This document shows positions 1 to 5,999 of a stretch of 7,845 nt of DNA, in pieces. The position numbers were made by a program, and so were the translations under genes. The notes under the pieces are model-generated. The model had not been told where the DNA came from, made no database searches, and saw nothing but the letters and a program-made list of their open reading frames with translations. The stretch's first letter is position 1, and every line of letters starts with the position of its first letter. Source of the stretch: Blastocatellia bacterium UBA7656 (GTDB taxonomy: Bacteria > Acidobacteriota > Blastocatellia > UBA7656); the NCBI GenBank assembly GCA_002483445.1, contig DLHY01000060.1, positions 1 through 7,845 on the forward strand, written 5' to 3'.

Positions 1-95
1 TTTCGTACTGAGAATTGCTGGGGTTTCCCGCTTTTCATCCTTATCAGTATGTGAACAGGCTGCCAGAGTGTTCTACTCTGTCGAGAGGTGAATGA

Positions 96-1964
96 ATGCC
101 CGCAAGAGACAGGAAGGGAAAGATACTCACAGGCGAGTTATTGCAGAATCGTTTCAGGATAGAGAGCCTGCTCGGAGAAGGGGCCCAGGGCGCTGTTTAC
201 CGGGCAAGCCATACAGGGCTTTCCGGGAAACGTGTCGCCATAAAAGAAACTTTCAGCGATGACCCCGCTTCCATAAAAGCTTTCGAACGTGAAGCCGCGC
301 TTCTGGCTCATCTTGATCACCGTGTATTGCCCCGCGTTACAGACTATTTCCCGGAAGACAACAGCTACTTTCTGGTGATGGAATTCATCGAGGGAAAATC
401 CCTCTGGGATTTGATGGAGATAAGGGATAACACAGGCAAAGGGACGACACTCGATATCCTATCCGTCGCGCAGTGGGGAGATGATCTTCTCGACGCGCTT
501 GATTACATGCACAAGCAAAAAGAGCCGGTGATTCACAAAGACATAAAACCGGGAAACATATCCGTCACACAAAGCAATCAGGTTAAGTTGCTTGATTTCG
601 GGCTGGCAAAGGGCGCGGTTGGAGAGTTGACTGCGATGAAAACGACTCTGCTGCATGGGTTCTCGCCCTGGTACGCTTCGCCTGAACAGATGTTGAGACC
701 CGGATACGGCCCCTTTTATGATTTGGCCAGAAGGTCGCTCAGGATCGAGGAAATCGAATCGATGACCTCGCAAGGGACTGACGCTCGAAGCGATCTGTAT
801 TCGCTGGCGGCCACGCTTTATCACTGCCTGACAGGAGAGCCGCCTGAAGTATCCGTGATTCGGTTAGTAGCCTTATCTTCCGGCAACCCCGACCCGCTCA
901 GATCTGCCAATGAAGTCAACGCGAAGGTTGATCCCGCGATAGCTTCAGTCTTGACGCGAGCGATGACGCTTGATCGTGACAGCAGGTTTGAGAGCGCGAA
1001 GGCTATGCAAGAGGCGCTTCGGGAGGCTCTTATACCCACAGTAGCTTTGTCTATAGCTTCGCCCCCGCCTTCGTTTATCGATGTATTCGAATTCGAAACC
1101 GCCACGTTGAATGCGAAAGGCGAGGTGACGAATCGGGGAAAAGGGCAGGCGCGATATTTGATTGAAGACCTCGGCGGCGTGACCATTGAGATGGTCGAGA
1201 TACCTGGGGGCGAGTTTATGATGGGAACCACGGATGCGGAGGTCGAACAGGTCAGAAAGGAATATGAGCGATACGGAAGCACAGCAGAGAATGTGAAGAA
1301 ATGGTCTCTTTGGGAAACTCCGCAGCATAAGGTCAGGGTGTCGCCGTTTTACATGGGCAAATATCAGGTGACACAGGCTGAGTGGCGCGCGGTCGCCGCA
1401 TTGTCGAAGGTGAATCGGGATTTGGAGCCTGACCCGTCGAATTTCAAAGGCGACAGGCTGCCTGTTGAAAGTGTGTCGTGGGAAGACGCGGTTGAATTTT
1501 GCGAGAGGTTATCAAAGGCGACAGGGAAGAAGTATCGTTTGCCGACGGAGGCGGAATGGGAATATGCGAGTCGGGCGGGAACGACGACACCATTTGCATT
1601 CGGAGAGACGATCACGTCAGAGTGGGTGAATTACGATGGAAATTATCCCTATGCCAATGCGCCTAAGGGAGAGTATCGGGAAAAGACGACGTCGGTGGGG
1701 AGTCTTGGAGTGGCGAATGGATTCGGGCTGTACGATATGCATGGGAATGTATGGGAGTGGTGCATGGACTGGTTCTCGGAGAGTTACTATAGAGAGAGTA
1801 CGAGCGATGATCCAACAGGGCCGACTACAGGCTCGGACCGGGTGCTACGTGGCGGCGGTTGGGGCAGCGATGCGCGGGGCTGCCGGTCGGCGGCCCGCAA
1901 CAGGCTCACGCCCACGTACCGCGCGGACATCCTCGGCTTCCGCCTCATGAGGACATTACGCTAG
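96..1964 (+). CDS. Ser/Thr protein kinase fused to SUMF1/FGE-like C-type-lectin-fold domain (candidate DGR target)
   Basis: Soluble Hanks-type kinase (about residues 20-312) joined to a SUMF1/FGE-sulfatase-like domain (about 360-622); no membrane segment is visible, so probably cytoplasmic. Kinase motifs: glycine loop GEGAQGAVY (27-35), VAIK lysine K50, helix-C glutamate E66, catalytic loop HKDIKPGN (D149, N154; K replaces the R of HRD), DFG D167, ASPE at 194-197, D233 and R297. Between ASPE and the TDARSDLYSL block there are about 30 residues, longer than the usual ~10. The second domain starts after a linker (IEMVEIPGGEFMMGT), continues with RLPTEAEWEYASRAG and NVWEWCMDW, and ends RVLRGGGW...CRSAARN...GFRL. 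The Cys pair of genuine formylglycine-generating enzymes is not evident (only C596 in the C-terminal motif), so a binding rather than FGly-forming role is inferred. Start: ATG 96, preceded by GAGAGGTG (83-90). The C-terminal codons look like a DGR variable region (separate entry). Confidence 0.93.
   Translation: MPARDRKGKILTGELLQNRFRIESLLGEGAQGAVYRASHTGLSGKRVAIKETFSDDPASIKAFEREAALLAHLDHRVLPRVTDYFPEDNSYFLVMEFIEGKSLWDLMEIRDNTGKGTTLDILSVAQWGDDLLDALDYMHKQKEPVIHKDIKPGNISVTQSNQVKLLDFGLAKGAVGELTAMKTTLLHGFSPWYASPEQMLRPGYGPFYDLARRSLRIEEIESMTSQGTDARSDLYSLAATLYHCLTGEPPEVSVIRLVALSSGNPDPLRSANEVNAKVDPAIASVLTRAMTLDRDSRFESAKAMQEALREALIPTVALSIASPPPSFIDVFEFETATLNAKGEVTNRGKGQARYLIEDLGGVTIEMVEIPGGEFMMGTTDAEVEQVRKEYERYGSTAENVKKWSLWETPQHKVRVSPFYMGKYQVTQAEWRAVAALSKVNRDLEPDPSNFKGDRLPVESVSWEDAVEFCERLSKATGKKYRLPTEAEWEYASRAGTTTPFAFGETITSEWVNYDGNYPYANAPKGEYREKTTSVGSLGVANGFGLYDMHGNVWEWCMDWFSESYYRESTSDDPTGPTTGSDRVLRGGGWGSDARGCRSAARNRLTPTYRADILGFRLMRTLR
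1836..1949 (+). other. Candidate DGR variable region (VR) with A-free IMH-like end
   Basis: The last ~38 codons of the kinase-SUMF1 gene change abruptly from mixed codons (aga, agt, gga, gat, aca) to GC-rich ones. The encoded segment from W589 to L617 aligns without gaps to the usual Asn-rich C-type-lectin DGR pattern. Positions that are AAC/AAT in a typical template here read ggc, agc, gat, ggc, gcc, aac, ctc, tac, gac, atc and ctc (residues 590, 591, 592, 595, 600, 602, 604, 608, 611, 612, 613): NNY codons differing from AAY only in the first two bases, as A-specific mutagenesis would produce. The invariant frame (CRSA, GFRL) is preserved. The segment ends in an A-free run (1931-1946), the place expected for an initiation-of-mutagenic-homing site. 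No reverse transcriptase or template repeat is in the window. The alternative is an ordinary SUMF1 tail with strong codon bias. Confidence 0.55.
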
Positions 1965-2282
1965 GCGCTTTTACCCTTTTACGCTTTGAGGTATTGTGCG
2001 GATAAGTTTAGGTCGGGAGGATGGAGAGAATAGCCAGAGCGAGGAACACGGAATGAAGCGGAGCGGGGGTCGAGGCGAAGCCGACCCGCGCGGAGAGGAA
2101 TGGAGAGTTCGTCGCTCTTGGTGTGCAGGAAAGGCGAAACGGGGAAAGGTGAGATTCGAAAAAAATTCCGGCGCGGGTTGCAGCCATACGGCTCTTCGAA
2201 CTTGCCGAAAGGCGCGAAGTCGCAGACGCCGAACGTATGCAGGCCGTGGTCAAACTCGCGCAACTGCTTCGGTCCGGCGAGG
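1965..2282. other. 318-bp stretch without a convincing gene, downstream of the candidate VR
   Basis: Nothing here has a start, ribosome binding site and family signature together. It begins with a T-rich tract that forms a direct repeat with the gene end (TTACGCT at 1956-1962 and 1979-1985). It then becomes purine-rich with a hairpin at 2067-2087. From about 2153 one plus-strand frame reads as an Ala/Glu/Arg/Leu-rich helical segment without a start codon (separate entry). No T-run follows the hairpin, so no clear intrinsic terminator for the kinase gene can be claimed. Confidence 0.6.
2067..2087 (+). repeat. Inverted repeat / hairpin downstream of the kinase gene
   Basis: GGGTC (2067-2071) pairs with GACCC (2083-2087), and inside it GGC pairs with GCC around a GAA loop, leaving a two-base bulge. 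It lies about 100 bases after the kinase stop. There is no downstream T-run, so it is not a standard terminator. A role as an RNA 3' end or as a DNA structure near a DGR target is possible but unproven. Confidence 0.35.
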
Positions 2283-2320
2283 TCAGTCGTAGAATTCGCT
2301 GCGATGGCCAATCATTATAA
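2153..2320 (+). pseudogene. Possible coding relic: start-less, helix-rich frame
   Basis: After an in-frame TGA at 2150-2152 this frame is open for 55 codons, to TAA at 2318-2320. The translation is strongly helical (AAIRLFELAERREVADAE, then MQAVVKLAQLL), unlike the Arg/Ser-rich translations of the other frames. It has no ATG/GTG/TTG with a ribosome binding site near its beginning, and it runs antiparallel into the end of the toxin pseudogene. I do not recognise the family. It may be the end of a lost gene or chance; confidence is low. Confidence 0.15.
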
Positions 2321-2548
2321 TCGTCACCTCTGATGCTGCGTCGTTGATCTCGTAGCCGATGCGCCAATCGCCCACCCGAATTCTCCAAAGATCACTTCAC
2401 TTTTCACTTTGACGCAACCCGGCGGGCGCGGATCATCGGCCAGAGCGTCTATGACCGGAACCATGCGAGCGATTGTTTTCCTGTCCAGCTTGTCGATATC
2501 CTTGCGCGCCCGTCGGGTGAAGACGATTGAGTAACGATTAGCGCTCAA
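2283..2548 (-). pseudogene. RelE/ParE-family toxin, frameshifted by a 5-bp tandem duplication
   Basis: This is the toxin half of a type II toxin-antitoxin module. RelE-type toxins are small ribonucleases that cut mRNA in the ribosome; ParE relatives target gyrase. The first frame starts at TTG 2546-2548, overlapping the antitoxin end by 11 bases, and encodes YSIVFTRRARKDIDKLDRKT and DDPRPPGCVKVKS. It then runs out of family sequence and stops at 2324 (74 aa). The missing half, DLWRIRVGDWRIGYEIND...GHRSEFYD, is intact in the neighbouring frame and ends at TGA 2283-2285. On the coding strand AGTGA is directly duplicated (plus-strand TCACT at 2392-2396 and 2397-2401). Removing one copy joins both halves exactly into an 86-aa protein of normal RelE length. 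As it stands, the product lacks the C-terminal sheet and terminal catalytic residues and is probably inactive. A sequencing error is the main alternative. Confidence 0.85.
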
Positions 2549-2732
2549 GCTTACTCTCCGCGATCAACTCATCCTTGATCTGCTCCCAGGGGATGCGCTC
2601 GTCCTCGCGGCTCTCATTATGAACGCGGATCAGGTGCAAGTCTTCCAACATCTGCTCGTACTCATCTATAGGCAGGATGACGGCAGTGCGGTTGCCGTCG
2701 GCGTCGGTTACGAATTTAACGTCTTTGCTCAT
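2538..2732 (-). CDS. Type II antitoxin (Phd/YefM- or RelB-like), partner of the RelE-type toxin
   Basis: A 64-aa acidic protein that should bind and neutralise the toxin encoded immediately downstream and repress the shared promoter. The N-terminal half (VKFVTDADGNRTAVILPIDE) is the short beta-hairpin/helix type seen in small Phd/YefM-like antitoxins, followed by YEQMLEDL and an acidic tail (IPWEQIKDELIAE) of the kind that wraps the toxin. Start ATG at 2730-2732 has an excellent ribosome binding site, AAAGGAGGC (2739-2747). Its last codons overlap the toxin's TTG start by 11 bases, typical of translational coupling. The reading frame is intact although the toxin is broken, which fits loss of toxin activity with retention of the harmless partner. 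The precise antitoxin family cannot be assigned by eye. Confidence 0.82.
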   Translation of the reverse strand: MSKDVKFVTDADGNRTAVILPIDEYEQMLEDLHLIRVHNESREDERIPWEQIKDELIAESKLER

Positions 2733-2753
2733 AGCAGAGCCTCCTTTGCGACG

Positions 2754-2791
2754 ATACTATCACAAACGCAAAGCCTCTATGAACCATTCAT
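2754..2791 (-). promoter_or_regulatory. Candidate promoter/operator of the toxin-antitoxin module
   Basis: Upstream of the antitoxin, the minus strand has TAGTAT (2754-2759) as a possible -10 and TTCATA (2778-2783) as a weak -35, 18 bases apart. A perfect inverted repeat ATGAA-CCA-TTCAT (2779-2791) overlaps the -35. That is where an autoregulating antitoxin would be expected to bind. The match is by eye only. Confidence 0.3.
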
Positions 2792-2877
2792 CTCTGACGA
2801 ATCAACTACAGACCGCTTCTCAAACCGGATCGCTCGCGAATTCGCCGCCTGCGATTCTGCATCGCTCGCTTCACTCT

Positions 2878-2906
2878 TTGTTCGCCGCGCACGCCGCATA
2901 TATACT
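2878..2906 (+). promoter_or_regulatory. Candidate sigma-70-type promoter of the amidohydrolase unit
   Basis: TTGTTC (2878-2883) and TATACT (2901-2906) are separated by 17 bases, with a good -10 and a partial -35. They lie about 30 bases upstream of the amidohydrolase start. No other gene begins nearby on this strand, so this probably drives the two-gene unit that follows. Confidence 0.45.
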
Positions 2907-2924
2907 CTTATCAGAATAAAACCC

Positions 2925-2930
2925 GGAGGA
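2925..2930 (+). promoter_or_regulatory. Ribosome binding site deciding a TTG start
   Basis: GGAGGA ends six bases before TTG 2937-2939. It supports the rare TTG start, because the codons that follow (KKIVIIMFLILALI) form the start of a signal peptide and no ATG in frame lies closer to a Shine-Dalgarno sequence. Confidence 0.75.
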
Positions 2931-2936
2931 TAAGGC

Positions 2937-4340
2937 TTGAAAAAGATCGTCATAATTATGTTTCTCATACTCGCTCTCATCGTCACCATTCTGCCTTTCT
3001 GCTCAACCGCAGCCCAGCGCGCAGACCTCATCATTCGCGGCGGCACTGTGGTCACGATGGATTCATCCTTCAGCGTGATCGAAAACGGCGCACTCGCCAT
3101 TCGCGGCGAGCGCATCATCGCTGTAGGCTCTGCGACAGACATCGCCTCTAAATACTTCGCCGCTCGCACAATCGATGCCCGCGGCAAAGTCGTCATGCCG
3201 GGACTCATAAACACTCACACGCACGTGCCTATGGTTTTATTCCGCGGCATAGCCGATGACCTTATGTTGATGGAGTGGCTTCAGAAATATATCTTCCCCG
3301 CAGAGGCCAAAAACGTCGATGAGCAGTTCGTCCGCTGGGGGACGCGACTCGGATGCCTCGAAATGATTCGCGGCGGCACAACCACCTACGTCGATATGTA
3401 CTACTTCGAGGACGCCGTGGCCGAAGAGACCGCCCGCGCAGGAATGCGCGCCATTCTGGGCGAGACCGTCATCGATTTCCCCGTGCCTGACAACAAAACG
3501 TGGGACGCGGCGATGGCATACATGGAAAAATTCGTCGCGAAGTGGAAAGGCCATTCGCTCATCACTCCTGCCATAGCCCCGCACGCGCCTTACACAGTCT
3601 CGACCGATCACCTCAAACAAACGCATGAATTTTCCGTCCGCCATAAAATCCCCCTCGTGACTCATATACTCGAAGACTACTCGGAGGTCACACAGATCAA
3701 AGATAAATACGGCGCGACTTCGGTCGCCTATCTCGACCAGATAGGTTTTCTCGATGAGCGAGTCATTGCCGCGCACATGGTCTGGCCTTCGGATGAAGAG
3801 ATAAAGACTCTGGCCGCCCGCGGCGTCGGAGTCGGCCATTGCCCTCAATCGAATATGAAACTCGCGGCAGGCGTCGCGCCTGTGCCAAAGATGTTGAAAG
3901 CGGGCGTCGCCGTAGGGCTTGGCACTGACGGGGCGGCATCGAATAACGATCTTTCGATGTGGGAAGAAATCGATACGGCGGCCAAGCTGCACAAACTGAT
4001 ATCGAAAGACCCGACTGTGCTGAGTGCGCGCGAGGCTCTGGCTATGGCGACTATCACAGGCGCGCGGGCTATCGATCTGGATCGGGAGATCGGCTCCATC
4101 GAAGAGGGCAAGCGCGCTGACATCATACTGGTTTCGATGAACGGCATTCATCAGGCGCCGATTTACAATGTCTATTCGCATCTCGTCTACGCCACGAAAG
4201 CGTCAGACGTTGAGACCGTCATCATCAACGGTCGCGTGGTGATGCACAACCGCAGAGTGATGACGATTGATGAAACGATGGTGCGAATGAAAGCCAGAGA
4301 GTACCGCGACAAAATAAGAAAGAGCCTTGAATCGAAATGA
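2937..4340 (+). CDS. Exported amidohydrolase of the MTA/SAH deaminase (MtaD/TrzN-like) family
   Basis: 467-aa metal-dependent hydrolase of the amidohydrolase superfamily. It most resembles 5-methylthioadenosine/S-adenosylhomocysteine deaminases, which convert MTA or SAH to the inosine form with release of ammonia. Visible ligands: H94 and H96 in NTHTHVP, H216 in APHAPYT, H243 and catalytic E246 in THILE, H280 in AAHMVW, and D331 in GTDGAASNNDL. SNMKLAAGVAPV (305-316) and GKRADIIL (391-398) are also typical. Unusually for this family, residues 1-25 form a signal peptide (KK, then a long hydrophobic run ending about STAA), predicting a periplasmic or exported enzyme. C22 does not sit in a proper lipobox. 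The substrate may therefore be an extracellular or envelope purine or another aminated heterocycle; chlorohydrolase/guanine-deaminase relatives cannot be excluded. Start TTG is supported by GGAGGA. Its stop overlaps the next gene by four bases. Confidence 0.88.
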   Translation: MKKIVIIMFLILALIVTILPFCSTAAQRADLIIRGGTVVTMDSSFSVIENGALAIRGERIIAVGSATDIASKYFAARTIDARGKVVMPGLINTHTHVPMVLFRGIADDLMLMEWLQKYIFPAEAKNVDEQFVRWGTRLGCLEMIRGGTTTYVDMYYFEDAVAEETARAGMRAILGETVIDFPVPDNKTWDAAMAYMEKFVAKWKGHSLITPAIAPHAPYTVSTDHLKQTHEFSVRHKIPLVTHILEDYSEVTQIKDKYGATSVAYLDQIGFLDERVIAAHMVWPSDEEIKTLAARGVGVGHCPQSNMKLAAGVAPVPKMLKAGVAVGLGTDGAASNNDLSMWEEIDTAAKLHKLISKDPTVLSAREALAMATITGARAIDLDREIGSIEEGKRADIILVSMNGIHQAPIYNVYSHLVYATKASDVETVIINGRVVMHNRRVMTIDETMVRMKAREYRDKIRKSLESK

Positions 4341-4765
4341 GTGACGATGAAACGAATCCGGTTCTGCTCTACGACGGCGTGTGCGGCTTCTGCAACCGAA
4401 GCGTGCAGACGATAATCCGTCACGACCGCCGGGGAGATATGCGCTTTGCCGCGTTGCAGAGCGAATACGGTCGAGCGATTGTCTCGCGTCACGCTCAGTT
4501 GCAAAACGTCGATTCGCTCGTTTTAGTCGAGCAGATCGACGGCGAGGAAAAAGTTTTCATTCATTCGACCGGCGCGTTGCGCGTGGCCGCGTATCTCGGC
4601 GGATGGTGGAAACTGTGTTTGATCGCTTACATCATCCCCCGACCCGTGAGAGATTTCGTCTATCGCCTGTTTGCGCGCTATCGCTATCGCTTGTTCGGCA
4701 AATACGATACCTGCCCTATCCCATCGCCCGAGGTCAGGAGCCGCTTTTTGGACAGGGCAGGCTGA
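4337..4765 (+). CDS. DCC-family (DUF393, YuxK-like) putative thiol-disulfide oxidoreductase
   Basis: 142-aa protein with the family hallmark near the N-terminus: LLYDGVCGFCNRSV, in which D13 and C16-x-x-C19 form the thioredoxin-like DxxCxxC motif. FAALQSEYGR (38-47), VFIHSTGALRVAAYLGG (73-89) and YDTCPIP (123-129) complete the usual DCC profile. Length is normal. The family is predicted to have a thioredoxin fold, but its substrates are poorly known. No signal peptide is seen, so a cytosolic protein is expected, in contrast with the exported enzyme before it. ATG 4337 overlaps the preceding TGA (ATGA), implying translational coupling. Why an exported deaminase and a DCC protein should be coupled is not obvious. 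A hairpin begins about 20 bases after its stop. Confidence 0.9.
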   Translation: MSDDETNPVLLYDGVCGFCNRSVQTIIRHDRRGDMRFAALQSEYGRAIVSRHAQLQNVDSLVLVEQIDGEEKVFIHSTGALRVAAYLGGWWKLCLIAYIIPRPVRDFVYRLFARYRYRLFGKYDTCPIPSPEVRSRFLDRAG

Positions 4766-4785
4766 ATCGAGTTCGAAAAGAGAGC

Positions 4786-4820
4786 GGCGGCGTCCACGAA
4801 TGTTTTTTTCAGACGCCGCC
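4786..4820. terminator. Hairpin between convergent genes, probable bidirectional terminator
   Basis: GGCGGCGTC (4786-4794) and GACGCCGCC (4812-4820) form a perfect 9-bp GC-rich stem around a 17-base loop that contains a run of seven T on the plus strand. It sits 20 bases after the DCC gene and 7 bases after the stop of the convergent pseudopilin gene. No long T-run follows the stem on either strand (minus strand continues gctctcttttc, weakly T-rich), so termination efficiency is uncertain. Confidence 0.65.
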
Positions 4821-4827
4821 TTCTGAC

Positions 4828-5877
4828 TCACAGCGTTTTCGACATCGTGATGAGGGTCTTCGAGTTGCTGCGGGTTACTGTCCTGCCGATCTCCGCTTTG
4901 ACCGCTTTCTGATACCTCTTGATCGCTTTCGATTTGCCCCGCGCGTCTCCGTTCGCTTCGGCGGCTTCGGCCTCTTCCAGCAAGCTGCACAGCGAAGCGG
5001 GTATCTCGCCCTGATTGATCCATATATTCGTCAGGATGCAAAGCCCGTCATAAGAAAACAGAGGAGGCTGCTCACCGCTGGCGGCTCCGATATCTTCTCC
5101 CACAAGGATGGTGTTGCTCGTCCCGTCGCTGAGAGTGTCCCACTTCATTTCCTGGGCGACGTAAGCTATGAACTCTTTGAGCGGGTTGCTCAGGGCGCTG
5201 TCCATATTCGGGTCATCGTAGTTTCGTATCTCCGAGATGCTCAGGTTGCCGTCCTTATTGAAGTCGAAGTAGTCAATGCCTTCCCCTCCCTGCATCTCTG
5301 TGTATGACCGCACCTGAGAAGTGGCCGAGGGGTCTAGCCCGAGCAGCTTGACTACGGTCTCGGCAGCCTTTGCGCGAATGCGATTGAACATCTGCTCTCT
5401 CGCTTCATCCGCGCCCGGAGTCGGAATGTTTGAGATCAAATTCAAATCCGAATCCCACGTGTGCGTTATCGACCCGGTGATGCCCGGAAATTGAGGCTCG
5501 GCTATGATTCCCCACGCATGGTCTGACCCCACCACGCCGGCTCCAACCTCGTAGAGATACCCGTTTTTCTTTCCCTGCGCCAAGTCCGGGTCAACAGGAA
5601 GCGGCGAATTTTTCGCGTTCCACCCGATCAGGTCGTCAAGGTCATCAGGATAGGAGCCTACCTGATCGAAGTATTCCTGGGAGGCGGCAATCAATGCATT
5701 CACATTGGCTGCGGCTTCAGCGGCGGCCTGCTCCTCGCGCTCTTTCTGAATCGCGGGCAGGAGAAGCCCTATCAGTATGGCTATTATCCCTATTGCCGTG
5801 AGCAGTTCGATAAGCGTGAAGCCTTTCTCATTTCTCGCCGTCTTTGTTGTCGCTATATTGTTTTCATAAGTCTTCAT
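4828..5877 (-). CDS. Prepilin-like protein with EF-hand loop and DUF1559-type motifs (paralogue 1)
   Basis: 349-aa type II secretion/type IV pilus-like pseudopilin. A 19-residue leader ends in G19, followed by F20-TLIE with E24, the site for prepilin peptidase cleavage and N-methylation. The hydrophobic helix IGIIAILIGLLLPAIQ anchors it in the membrane and mediates assembly. The globular part has YFDQVGSYPDDLDDLIGW (69-86), a conserved helical block ADEAREQMFNRIRAKA (156-171), and a textbook EF-hand loop DFNKDGNLSISE (205-216). DGTSNTILVGE (251-261) resembles DUF1559 pseudopilins. The Ala/Glu/Lys-rich helical tail ends TRSNSKTL...MSKTL. ATG 5877 has an AAAGGAG site. It is the downstream copy of a tandem pair: the N-terminus, middle block and last ~30 residues are near-identical to its neighbour, whereas the EF-hand flanks diverge. 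Role inferred: surface or secretion filament component, or an independently secreted pseudopilin. Confidence 0.85.
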   Translation of the reverse strand: MKTYENNIATTKTARNEKGFTLIELLTAIGIIAILIGLLLPAIQKEREEQAAAEAAANVNALIAASQEYFDQVGSYPDDLDDLIGWNAKNSPLPVDPDLAQGKKNGYLYEVGAGVVGSDHAWGIIAEPQFPGITGSITHTWDSDLNLISNIPTPGADEAREQMFNRIRAKAAETVVKLLGLDPSATSQVRSYTEMQGGEGIDYFDFNKDGNLSISEIRNYDDPNMDSALSNPLKEFIAYVAQEMKWDTLSDGTSNTILVGEDIGAASGEQPPLFSYDGLCILTNIWINQGEIPASLCSLLEEAEAAEANGDARGKSKAIKRYQKAVKAEIGRTVTRSNSKTLITMSKTL

Positions 5878-5895
5878 GTCAATTCTCCTTTATGC

Positions 5896-5952
5896 GCCGC
5901 ATCAGCGGCATTTCAAATAGAATCATCCTGATAGAAAGCTGAGATTGCTTTC
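5896..5952 (-). promoter_or_regulatory. Conserved leader with two inverted repeats (copy 1)
   Basis: Two inverted repeats lie upstream of paralogue 1: GAAAGC with GCTTTC around a 7-base loop (5934-5952), and GCCGC with GCGGC around TGAT (5896-5909), the latter just upstream of the ribosome binding site. The same two elements, with the same spacing inside each, precede paralogue 2. The first loop differs in sequence while its stem is unchanged, which is what selection on structure would give. Confidence 0.5.
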
Positions 5953-5961
5953 TCGCTGTTT

Positions 5962-5980
5962 GCAAGAGCCGCGCCCTTGC
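5962..5980 (-). terminator. Hairpin after paralogue 2
   Basis: On the minus-strand transcript GCAAGGGC pairs with GCUCUUGC (8 bp with one G-U pair, GCG loop), 19 bases after the stop of paralogue 2. The plus strand would have an A-C mismatch at that pair, so the structure favours the direction of the pseudopilin genes. No U-run follows, so it may stabilise the upstream mRNA 3' end rather than terminate. Confidence 0.4.
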
Positions 5981-5999
5981 GGTTGTTAATTGATTAGCT

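Noticed and set aside
1170..1964. Genuine formylglycine-generating enzyme activity for the C-terminal domain
   Set aside because: The C-terminal motif has a single cysteine (C596) where true FGEs have a copper-binding cysteine pair, so a sulfatase-maturation role is not supported.
1965..2320. DGR template repeat or avd gene downstream of the candidate variable region
   Set aside because: Reading both strands, no segment resembles 1836-1949 with adenines at the variable codons, and no frame shows the four-helix-bundle Avd pattern. If a template exists it is outside the window.
2324..2548. Intact 74-aa toxin, or programmed ribosomal frameshifting
   Set aside because: The final ~25 residues match no RelE pattern and the lost half is in the adjacent frame. 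An exact 5-bp duplication explains the break better than a programmed site, and no slippery heptamer with a downstream structure was recognised.
2937..3005. Lipoprotein signal on the amidohydrolase
   Set aside because: C22 is preceded by LPF, which does not fit a lipobox (phenylalanine at -1), so an ordinary signal peptide is preferred.
3237..4181. 314-codon minus-strand open frame
   Set aside because: It is antisense to the clearly functional amidohydrolase, with Arg/His-rich shadow composition and no ribosome binding site evidence.
4381..5307. 308-codon plus-strand open frame
   Set aside because: It overlaps the DCC gene out of frame and then runs antisense through the pseudopilin gene. 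Its Arg/Phe-rich translation has no family features.
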